A DNA stretch of 6,800 bases from Bacillota bacterium (GCA_023436515.1 JAEZIV010000236.1:1-6800), one strand, 5' to 3'. Positions 1 to 5,144 are shown, numbered from the stretch's first letter. Made by a program: numbers and translations. The notes: generated by a model not told the origin, from the sequence alone.

Positions 1-1117
1 CCTCTACCTTCAACGGATCGGTGCTTTTGTTATCCACAAGAAAGCTTCCCTCCAGATTATATCCGTTTCCTGTGACAGCCAGCTGATAGCCTGCTGCATA
101 AACTTTTCTTACCGTCATCTTATTTTCAGTCAATGTTCCTGTTTTATCGGAGCATATAATACTTGCACAACCCAGTGTTTCAACAGCCGGCAGCTTTCTG
201 ATAAGTGCATTCTTTTTCAGCATCCTTTGAACTCCGAGGGCAAGGGATATTGTGACTATTGCCGGCAAGCCTTCAGGCACAGCCGCCACAGCAAGGCTGA
301 TACCTGAAAGGAGCATGGTAAACAGCTTTTCTCCTCTTATAACTCCGGTTAAGGAAACAATTGCACATATGATTAAGCAACCGATGGCTATAAATTTTCC
401 CAGGTGAGAAAGCCTTTTTTGCAGAGGTGTTTCATCATCCTCTATATTCTGTATCATATCAGCTATATGACCCATTTCTGTTTTCATACCAGTGGCAAAT
501 ACTATTGCCTTGGCTCTGCCGCCCGTAACGACGGTTCCCATATAGACTGAGGTTTTCTTGTCAAAGGGGTCTGTAAGGGCCTTCTTATTTTTAATACAAT
601 TCTTTTCAACTGGAACCGACTCTCCCGTGAGAAGGGATTCATCCACATGTAAACTGTTGCTTTCAAGGAGTGCAGCATCGGCGGCAATTCGGTCTCCGGC
701 TTCCAGTACAAGCACATCTCCCGGAACGATTTCTTCTGCAGGAATACTTACAAGCTGCTCATTTCTTATAACCTTGGCACTTGGTGCGGCAAGTGATTTC
801 AATGCCTCCATGGTCTTCTCTGTTTTATACTCCTGAACAAAGCCCATTATGGCATTTACAACAACAATAGCTATAATGGTAATGGCCTCGGTCATTTCTC
901 CCATTAATCCTGAAATTACTGTTGAAATCATAAGGATTATTACCATAAGGTCTGTAAACTGCTCGAAGAATATTCTTAAAGGGGAAATCCTCTTTCTCTC
1001 GGCCAGAACGTTAGGGCCGTGCTTTTCCAGCTTGTGTTTTGCCTCTTTGTCTGTAAGGCCTGTGGTTAGTATACTTTCTGATTTTGCATAATTCAACATA
1101 GATTCAATAACACTCAT
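1..1117 (-). CDS. Calcium-transporting P-type ATPase (P2A), N-terminal part, cut by the window edge
   Basis: ATP-driven cation pump of the inner membrane, most likely exporting Ca2+ from the cytoplasm. The 372 codons present cover the cation-ATPase N-domain (about residues 5-70), M1 (55-72), M2 (76-95), the actuator domain with TGES at 164-167, M3 (about 242-260), M4 (about 265-298) and the phosphorylation motif DKTGT with the acceptor aspartate at D324. M4 carries AVAAVPEGLPA; E282 corresponds to the glutamate that binds Ca2+ in SERCA-type pumps and argues for P2A over heavy-metal P1B or K+ P1A types. No metal-binding N-terminal domain is present. Family members are about 880-900 residues, so the N, P and M5-M10 parts lie beyond position 1. 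The ATG at 1117 begins MSVIESMLNYAKS, a normal family start, behind a weak GAGAGG. The frame stays open upstream to a stop at 1379-1381, but that stretch is repeat DNA. Ca2+ specificity (against Mn2+ or Mg2+) is inference. Confidence 0.93.
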   Translation of the reverse strand, partial: MSVIESMLNYAKSESILTTGLTDKEAKHKLEKHGPNVLAERKRISPLRIFFEQFTDLMVIILMISTVISGLMGEMTEAITIIAIVVVNAIMGFVQEYKTEKTMEALKSLAAPSAKVIRNEQLVSIPAEEIVPGDVLVLEAGDRIAADAALLESNSLHVDESLLTGESVPVEKNCIKNKKALTDPFDKKTSVYMGTVVTGGRAKAIVFATGMKTEMGHIADMIQNIEDDETPLQKRLSHLGKFIAIGCLIICAIVSLTGVIRGEKLFTMLLSGISLAVAAVPEGLPAIVTISLALGVQRMLKKNALIRKLPAVETLGCASIICSDKTGTLTENKMTVRKVYAAGYQLAVTGNGYNLEGSFLVDNKSTDPLKVE

Positions 1118-1237
1118 AACACTTTCTCGCCTCTCTTGTATTCTACGAATATTCTTATTCGGGAAGGGCCAAAAATAGTACAAGATTATTGAGGTTAACC
1201 AGCTTATTTGGGGCTGGGTGAAAGAAGATGTATTAGA
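1118..1237. other. Spacer between the ATPase start and the repeat array
   Basis: This is the 5' flank of the ATPase gene. I see no convincing -35/-10 pair on the minus strand. It contains a 6-bp inverted repeat (cgaata/tattcg, 1146-1161). It also holds a small hairpin at 1199-1217 (ccagc/gctgg) whose plus-strand sequence resembles a shortened, inverted copy of the C hairpin found further right. Confidence 0.5.
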
Positions 1238-1442
1238 ATTTGACCGTCTAATTCTCTTAGACGTACGGTTGATTATAAAATGCTTCCGCACTAATTTAAG
1301 TCTATAAGTCGTACACGAATATCGAAGTAAAATCGCTTCGCTGATTTTACTTCGATTTCTACCGTACTCCTTACATACTTAAATTGTGCTCGCGCATTTC
1401 TCAAGGGATTTCATCAAAGATAAATAGCTTAGACGGTCAAAT
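1238..1442. repeat. Repeat A, copy 1: long-stem element with 14-bp terminal inverted repeats
   Basis: The ends are perfect inverted repeats, ATTTGACCGTCTAA at 1238-1251 and its complement at 1429-1442. Inside is a long stem: 1278-1283 with 1394-1399, then a symmetrical 4x4 loop (GGAA/GCGA on the minus strand), 1288-1291 with 1386-1389, and 1293-1308 with 1370-1385. The tip holds tcgta (1309-1313) and accgtactcc (1361-1370). Between them is a 47-nt cassette (1314-1360) with a perfect 14-bp hairpin, 1321-1334 with 1343-1356. The left end can also fold locally (1245-1251 with 1257-1263). No clear target-site duplication flanks it. Confidence 0.85.
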
Positions 1443-1457
1443 ACAGCACATACTTTA

Positions 1458-1510
1458 AAGCAGCCCCATAAATAGAGCTGCTTAATTAGTAATCTTGTTG
1501 GCGGGGGGGG
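1458..1510. repeat. Repeat C, copy 1: small hairpin with conserved tail
   Basis: The hairpin 1459-1482 folds on the minus strand into a 10-bp stem (AGCAGCUCUA/UGGGGCUGCU, two U-G pairs) closed by a UUUA tetraloop. The other copies have UUUG or a stem mismatch. It is followed by the tail taattagtaatcttgttgg and a run of 8 G (1503-1510). Confidence 0.8.
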
Positions 1511-1640
1511 TATGGAGAAAATAATTATCTCTTTTTGTTACATGCAAATAAATCAATAGTTCGTACACGAAATTCTACCGTACTCCTATTGATTCATATT
1601 TACATGTATATAGTAAGGATGGTGGCTCATTTTCTCCACT
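1511..1640. repeat. Repeat B, copy 1: long hairpin with the shared apical motif
   Basis: The outer arms are perfect 9-bp inverted repeats, ggagaaaat (1514-1522) and attttctcc (1629-1637). The inner stem is 1539-1559 with 1586-1608 and is almost fully paired apart from two bulged bases. The tip is tcgta (1561-1565) and accgtactcc (1577-1586), as in repeat A, but here the cassette is reduced to 11 nt (cacgaaattct, 1566-1576) without a hairpin. Outside the cassette it is nearly identical to copy 2 at 2183-2350. Confidence 0.85.
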
Positions 1641-1646
1641 TATGTT

Positions 1647-1695
1647 AGCAGCCCCACAAATAGAGCTGCTTAATTAATAATCTTGTTGGGAGGGG
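1647..1695. repeat. Repeat C, copy 2
   Basis: The hairpin 1647-1670 is a 10-bp minus-strand stem with a UUUG loop. It is followed by taattaataatcttgttgg and gaggggaaagg, where copies 1 and 3 have a pure G run. It closes the first A-C-B-C unit. Confidence 0.8.
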
Positions 1696-1720
1696 AAAGG
1701 CAGGAACTTAGCTAACCTAC

Positions 1721-2117
1721 TTTTTGTCAACTTAGGTTGAGCTTATAAAATGCTTCCGCACTAATTTAAGTCTATAAGTCGTAACCGTACTCCTTACATA
1801 CTAAGAAAATTCGCTACGCTTAGTTTCTGTGCTTTTCTATACTGTAAGCGAATTTTCTTATTCGCTAGGGAACCCTAGGTTCCCTTCGACGAAATGCTTC
1901 ACATTTCTGAGCACCCTCCTGAACCCGAAAAGGGGATTCCCCTTTTTAAACCCCGAATATAGGAATTCTTAATTGGGATTTTAGTGTGCACCTTCTGTCT
2001 CTTTATTTATAAGTAACCTATCCCTTCTTGATACATATAAATTCCTATATTCCTTAAATTGTGCTCGCGCATTTCTCAAGGGATTTCATCAAAGATAAAT
2101 AGCTTAGGCGGTCAAAT
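1721..2117. repeat. Repeat A, copy 2, interrupted by insertion D
   Basis: The left part 1743-1783 is identical over 41 nt to 1273-1313 of copy 1. The right part 2053-2117 matches 1378-1442 over 65 nt with one difference (g2108 against a1433). The tip lacks the cassette: tcgta (1779-1783) joins accgtactcc (1784-1793) directly, which on the minus strand leaves GUA-CGGU-UAC as a short capped hairpin. The left terminus is diverged and forms its own small hairpins (1727-1731 with 1736-1740; 1714-1719 with 1733-1738). The two halves are separated by 1802-2052. Confidence 0.8.
1802..2052. mobile_element. Insertion D: 251-bp hairpin-rich segment inside repeat A copy 2
   Basis: Removing 1802-2052 restores the sequence of copy A1 exactly at the junction (ttacatac/cttaaatt). 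The segment consists largely of inverted repeats. They are 1802-1815 with 1847-1860 (14 bp perfect), 1867-1885 (8-bp stem), 1891-1907 (6-bp stem), 1928-1946 (aaaagggg/cccctttt, with T tract, terminator-like), and 1955-1967 with 2040-2052 (13 bp perfect). No transposase, terminal inverted repeats spanning the whole segment or target duplication was seen. Insertion into A2 is more economical than exact deletion from A1, but only two copies are available. Confidence 0.55.
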
Positions 2118-2132
2118 TCTGTACAGTTTTTA

Positions 2133-2182
2133 AGCAGCCCCACAAATAGAGCTGCTTAATTAGTAATCTTGTTGGCGGGGGG
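2133..2182. repeat. Repeat C, copy 3
   Basis: The hairpin 2133-2156 is a 10-bp minus-strand stem with a UUUG loop. The tail is identical to copy 1 except that the G run is 6 (2177-2182) and not 8. Confidence 0.8.
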
Positions 2183-2350
2183 TATGGAGAAAATAATTAT
2201 CTCTTTTTGTTACATGCAAATAAATCAATAGTTCGTACACGAAACTAAAAACAAAATCAGCTTACGATGATTTTATTTTTAGTTCTACCGTACTCCTATT
2301 GATTCATATTTGCATGTATATAGTAAGGATGGTGGCTCATTTTCTCCACT
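2183..2350. repeat. Repeat B, copy 2, with a hairpin cassette in its tip
   Basis: The outer arms are 2186-2194 with 2339-2347 and the inner stem is 2211-2231 with 2296-2318. The tip is tcgta (2233-2237) and accgtactcc (2287-2296). The cassette 2238-2286 holds a 17-bp hairpin, 2243-2259 with 2268-2284, containing one U-G pair on the minus strand. Compared with B1, the only difference in the inner stem is g2312 for a1602. This changes a minus-strand U-G pair to C-G and keeps the stem intact. Confidence 0.85.
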
Positions 2351-2356
2351 TATGTT

Positions 2357-2388
2357 AGCAGTCCCACAAATAGAGCTGCTTAATTAAT
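2357..2388. repeat. Repeat C, copy 4, truncated next to the mgtC stop
   Basis: The hairpin 2357-2380 has one mismatch (t2362 for c). The tail stops after taattaat at 2388, four bases short of the mgtC stop codon. The hairpin begins 12 nt downstream of that stop on the minus strand but has no U tract, so it is not a standard intrinsic terminator. Confidence 0.75.
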
Positions 2389-2392
2389 TCTT

Positions 2393-3085
2393 CTATTCCT
2401 CATATACCCGCCTTACAGTCTCATGGCATAGGATGGCCTCCATAAGCTGAGCCATGGGGATCTGATTTGATATGTCAAGGGTAAACCGGAGGACCATTTC
2501 TCCGTCCTTGTCGCTGGTTACAAAATCCGTCTTCTTTATTTTTGCACCCATTTCATCTATAATTCTGGATACCTCGTCTACTTCGCCTCTTTTTATTTCG
2601 GTGTGTATGAATATTCTTGTGCTTTTCTGGGATGAAATTCTGTCCTGGGTTTTTTTAATTACCACCAGTATTATAAAGATTATAATGGTGGAAAATATTG
2701 CACCGGAATAGAAGCCGATTCCCACTGCTATTCCCACACAGGAAACAGCCCAAAGACTTGCCGCAGTTGTCAGTCCTTTAACACTGACTCCCTCTTTGAT
2801 GATTGTTCCGGCACCCAGAAAGCCTATACCGCTGATAACCTGAGCACCAAGCCTGGCTGGATCAGTGTTTACGTGAGAAGAATATTGGTAATATATAAAT
2901 TCTGAAGTTATCATTACAAGTGCCGATCCTACACACACGAGTATATGCGTTCTAAGTCCGGCCGGCCTGTGTACATGCTCTCTCTCGTAACCTATTATCC
3001 CTCCAAGAATGCAGGCAATTACCAAGCGCAGAAGCATTGTCAGATAAAAATCACCTTGACTACTCAAATAATTTATAAGCCACAT
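2393..3085 (-). CDS. mgtC: MgtC/SapB family membrane protein
   Basis: Polytopic inner-membrane protein of the MgtC/SapB family. Characterised relatives are tied to growth in low Mg2+ and to control of membrane energetics rather than to Mg2+ uptake itself. The 230 residues show the family signature in order: a first helix (about 15-32) ending in GGIIGYERE (28-36), AGLRTH (42-47), a second helix to about 62, then DPARLGAQVISGIGFLGAG (75-93), GLTTAASLW (104-112) and further helices to about 144. A soluble C-terminal domain (about 157-228) looks like the ACT-like domain of longer family members. Start: ATG at 3085 with GGTGG 7 nt upstream; the ATG at 3098 is out of frame. No M-box Mg2+ riboswitch was recognised in the 145-bp leader. 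Downstream it abuts the repeat array, with the next gene a cation pump. The symbol denotes family membership; the role in this organism is unknown. Confidence 0.9.
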   Translation of the reverse strand: MWLINYLSSQGDFYLTMLLRLVIACILGGIIGYEREHVHRPAGLRTHILVCVGSALVMITSEFIYYQYSSHVNTDPARLGAQVISGIGFLGAGTIIKEGVSVKGLTTAASLWAVSCVGIAVGIGFYSGAIFSTIIIFIILVVIKKTQDRISSQKSTRIFIHTEIKRGEVDEVSRIIDEMGAKIKKTDFVTSDKDGEMVLRFTLDISNQIPMAQLMEAILCHETVRRVYEE

Positions 3086-3133
3086 AGAAGACCACCATTT
3101 CTGCTGAAAACAGCTTAAATACTATAATTTGAA

Positions 3134-3174
3134 TATGATGATAGCATCCCGGCTATAGGCCTTTTACCATCATA
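3134..3174 (-). promoter_or_regulatory. Stem-loop in the mgtC leader
   Basis: The inverted repeat 3134-3143 with 3165-3174 pairs 9 of 10 bases and has a G-U in the minus-strand sense. It encloses a second short stem (ggc/gcc, 3151-3153 with 3159-3161). It lies about 50-90 nt upstream of the mgtC start. It could be an RNA leader structure or an operator. It matches no riboswitch consensus I could recognise, and there is no convincing promoter beside it. Confidence 0.35.
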
Positions 3175-3230
3175 TGGTTTATATACTATTATATATTATC
3201 AGGTTAAATAAATGTAGGTGTTTTTACACA

Positions 3231-3268
3231 GCGAAAAAGCTATACCACATAATCGGCATAGCTTTCGC
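3231..3268 (-). terminator. Terminator-like hairpin after spoIIR
   Basis: The arms 3231-3243 and 3258-3268 (GCGAAAGCTAT against ATAGCTTTTTCGC on the minus strand) form a stem with a TTTTT run on the 3' arm, 17 nt past the spoIIR stop. It separates spoIIR from mgtC. Confidence 0.65.
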
Positions 3269-3285
3269 TAAAATTACTTTACTAT

Positions 3286-4002
3286 TTATCTGAACATTTT
3301 GTTAACTGCACCTGTAATCTTAACCTTTGAGCCCTCAAAAAACTCAACCAGCTTAAACTTTATTTTTACCGGTATGTCCTCACTGTTATCAGCTGTTGTA
3401 ATCAGCTTATACTCTTCTGTAGACAGGGAGGTCTTTAAGTCCTGCTTAACCGAATCGGGTATTGCCCCATGGGTCGCATCGATAAAGCAAAGAGGTGGGA
3501 ACAGTACACACCACCAGTTGGCACCTGTCCCTTCGCCTATAACCACCTTTAATGCCTGATACTCACCAGCTGGTAGAGCAATATCACCATAGGTCTTTGT
3601 AGGAAAGGAGTAATTACCCATGGACGCTTTCACATTATAATTAAAGTTATTCTCCTTTACAACTTTCATGGATATTTCTTCTATTTCATCAATATTAGCT
3701 TTTATAATTGATCTGGTTTCATTTATATTTTTTGTATTTGCCAGCTTATCCTTCATAAACTCTATAACAGCATCTCTTACCTTTAGCTTTAATGCTTGAT
3801 CAGAGGCTGAATCACTATTTGCAACAACATGTAATCGGACCAGGTTTTGCGAAAGCCCGGCGTTAACATCCTCTGCATAGGTATATGAAATTAACCACGC
3901 ACCGACAACTAAAAGCAGCAAAATTATTATAGATATCTTAATAAGATTCTCAAACTTACGCTTATCAGCTTGTGACTTTAAAAAAATGCTTCCCTTACTC
4001 AT
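3286..4002 (-). CDS. spoIIR: Stage II sporulation protein R
   Basis: Forespore-made signalling protein. In Bacillus it is secreted into the space between the two membranes, where it triggers the protease SpoIIGA to process pro-sigma-E in the mother cell. The 238-residue product has a short cytoplasmic N-terminus, one membrane segment or uncleaved signal (about 21-40), then the family motifs RLHVVANSDSASDQ (56-69), VRDAV (75-79), AGEYQALKVVIGEG (145-158) and NWWCVLFPPLCF (162-173). Start: the ATG at 4002 has AAGGGG 7 nt upstream; a TTG at 4041 in the same frame would add 13 residues but has only a poor ribosome site. Length fits the family (B. subtilis protein is about 224 residues). It stands alone between two terminators. 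No clear sigma-F promoter was found, though the Bacillus gene uses one. Its presence implies an endospore former. Confidence 0.95.
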   Translation of the reverse strand: MSKGSIFLKSQADKRKFENLIKISIIILLLLVVGAWLISYTYAEDVNAGLSQNLVRLHVVANSDSASDQALKLKVRDAVIEFMKDKLANTKNINETRSIIKANIDEIEEISMKVVKENNFNYNVKASMGNYSFPTKTYGDIALPAGEYQALKVVIGEGTGANWWCVLFPPLCFIDATHGAIPDSVKQDLKTSLSTEEYKLITTADNSEDIPVKIKFKLVEFFEGSKVKITGAVNKMFR

Positions 4003-4009
4003 AATTTTT

Positions 4010-4017
4010 CCCCTTCC
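4010..4017 (-). promoter_or_regulatory. spoIIR: Ribosome binding site deciding the spoIIR start
   Basis: GGAAGGGG on the minus strand ends 7 nt before the ATG at 4002. It favours this start over the upstream in-frame TTG at 4041. Confidence 0.75.
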
Positions 4018-4041
4018 GTTTTTCCCCTTACAACTGTTCAA

Positions 4042-4226
4042 TTCTTCTTGATTGAGATTATTTTTTAAAACCTATCATTTTTTAGTAAATTAGGTTCAAT
4101 TTAATTATTGTCAGTTATATATATTTTTATTCAGGGAAAAATTATTTATAAGGAAATAAGCATATACTACCAATTGCCCGTGTGCGTTCCTATACACGTA
4201 CCATTAATATTACTTTCTAAGTCAAT
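4042..4226. other. AT-rich intergenic region upstream of spoIIR
   Basis: No gene seen. It contains an inverted repeat AACCTA/TAGGTT (4069-4074 with 4091-4096) about 65 nt upstream of the spoIIR start, and a weaker hairpin cgtgt/acacg (4179-4198). A promoter for spoIIR should lie here, but none is convincing by eye. Confidence 0.4.
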
Positions 4227-4259
4227 AAAAAAAAAGCCTTCGGATTTCTCCGGTGGCTT
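4227..4259 (-). terminator. Rho-independent terminator of the aldolase gene
   Basis: The minus-strand hairpin AAGCC..CGGA / TCCG..GGCTT (4234-4259) has a small internal loop and a gaaa-type loop. A run of nine T follows (4227-4235). It lies about 30 nt past the aldolase stop. Confidence 0.9.
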
Positions 4260-4290
4260 ATTTATTTAAAAACAAATGTTTAATTATTTG

Positions 4291-5136
4291 TCACACCTTA
4301 TTGTTTGAGCCACATAGGTTAATCTTCTGAAGGCATAATTCTTTTACTGCCTGTCTTGCCTTGCCAAGATATTTCTTAGGATCAATGATACTCTCGTCCT
4401 TAAGCACCTCACGTACTGCCACTGTGGCAGCTGCCCTCAGCTCGGTTGCGAAATTTACCTTGCAAACACCCAGGGATATTGCCCTTCTTACCTGGTCATC
4501 CAGCAGACCCGATGCGCCATGAAGAACCAGTGGGGTATTCAAGATATTGCGTATTTCCTCAAGCCTGTCAAAGTCTAGCTTTGGCTCTCCCTTATAGAAA
4601 CCATGGGCTGTTCCTATTGAAACTGCCAGCATGTCCACTCCTGTTTGTTCAGCAAATATCTTTGCTTCCTTTGGATCGGTATACGCATCATCCTTTACTT
4701 CAAGCCCGTCCTCCTTACCCGCAAGACGTCCCAACTCAGCCTCAACAGAAATCCCCATAGGCCGGGCCACTTCAACAACCTTTCTAGTAATTTCAATATT
4801 CTTTTCAAAATTATGCTTTGAGCCGTCTATCATTAGAGAGGTATATCCTCCATGAATAGCTCTCATAACATCATCAAAGCTCTCGGAGTGATCCAGGTGA
4901 AGGGCTACGGGTACACTTACCTCCTCTGCCAGAGGAAGCACCATATGATAGGCCTCCTTAAGTCCGATATATTTTACCGTTGTAGGTGTAGTCTGTATCA
5001 TAACCGGAGATTGCGCCTCAGCAGCAGCACTTATTATTGCCTGAACCATCTCCATGTTTTCAGCATTAAAGGCAGGAACAGCATACTTTCCCTGCTGAGC
5101 TTTCAATATCATTTCCTTGCTTGTGACCAATGGCAT
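4291..5136 (-). CDS. fba: Class II (zinc) fructose-/tagatose-bisphosphate aldolase
   Basis: Cytoplasmic zinc-dependent aldolase that splits fructose 1,6-bisphosphate into glyceraldehyde 3-phosphate and dihydroxyacetone phosphate in glycolysis, and the reverse in gluconeogenesis. All active-site elements are present in 281 residues: catalytic D82 and zinc ligand H83 in HLDHSE, E134 in VEAELG, zinc ligands H178 (GTAHG) and H206 (LHGASG), and the phosphate-binding NFATEL (228-233). Much of the protein (SVEAELGRLAGKED, DMLAVSIGTAHG, PLVLHGASGL, the C-terminal CG) resembles the GatY/KbaY tagatose-bisphosphate aldolase branch. Fructose is the likely substrate because no galactitol or tagatose genes adjoin, but specificity is not settled. 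The start is fixed by GGAGGT at 5145-5150 and by a stop directly upstream in frame. It has its own terminator at 4227-4259. A terminator also lies between pyrG and this gene, so a promoter is expected in 5137-5214. Confidence 0.93.
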   Translation of the reverse strand: MPLVTSKEMILKAQQGKYAVPAFNAENMEMVQAIISAAAEAQSPVMIQTTPTTVKYIGLKEAYHMVLPLAEEVSVPVALHLDHSESFDDVMRAIHGGYTSLMIDGSKHNFEKNIEITRKVVEVARPMGISVEAELGRLAGKEDGLEVKDDAYTDPKEAKIFAEQTGVDMLAVSIGTAHGFYKGEPKLDFDRLEEIRNILNTPLVLHGASGLLDDQVRRAISLGVCKVNFATELRAAATVAVREVLKDESIIDPKKYLGKARQAVKELCLQKINLCGSNNKV

Positions 5137-5144
5137 TTACATTT

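Larger units (their letters stand above)
1238..2388 (-). ncRNA. Candidate structured RNA or palindromic element array (tandem A-C-B-C units)
   Basis: No protein gene is evident here. The block is two tandem composite units (1238-1695 and about 1721-2388), each ordered A, C, B, C. Long stems of A and B end in a common apical motif and carry variable hairpin cassettes. Strand assignment rests on pairing: the C hairpins, the A stem, the B stem and the B2 cassette all contain G-U pairs when read on the minus strand, which would be A-C mismatches on the plus strand. Read on the minus strand, the apical junction also shows opposed GA dinucleotides, as in tandem sheared G-A pairs. The block lies 4 nt beyond the mgtC stop and about 120 bp before the ATPase start, both co-directional, so it could be an mgtC 3' UTR, an ATPase leader, or independent. 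A DNA-level palindromic mobile element is the main alternative. The family is not recognised. Confidence 0.4.

Noticed and set aside
1238..1271. Resemblance of accgtct...acgtacggtt to the domain V hairpin of a group II intron.
   Set aside because: The loop (ttctc) is not GNRA, the catalytic triad and bulge do not fit, and no other intron domains or reverse transcriptase are present.
1118..1378. Open frame upstream of the ATPase ATG running back to a stop at 1379-1381, which would extend the N-terminus through repeat A1.
   Set aside because: It would read the palindromic repeat as protein, lacks a good ribosome site, and the ATG at 1117 already gives the normal family N-terminus.
1586..1632. 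Minus-strand mini-ORF in both B copies (ATG after GGAG, 14 codons, MSHHPYYIHVNMNQ in B1).
   Set aside because: The GGAG is only 3 nt from the ATG, the copies are too similar for conservation to mean anything, and the codons overlap the B stem, whose pairing explains the sequence better.
1862..1920. Short minus-strand frame in insertion D preceded by AGGAGG (about 18 codons from GTG).
   Set aside because: It is made of two hairpins and has no recognisable product; a chance frame in palindromic DNA.
1238..2388. CRISPR array.
   Set aside because: The repeats are long, few, palindromic and of three kinds, without regular unique spacers or cas genes.
3086..3230. M-box Mg2+ riboswitch before mgtC.
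   Set aside because: None of the conserved M-box motifs was recognisable, and the 145-nt leader is very AT-rich apart from one stem-loop.
4003..4041. spoIIR starting at the TTG at 4041.
   Set aside because: The ATG at 4002 has a strong ribosome site at the right distance, and the extra 13 residues are unlike the family N-terminus.
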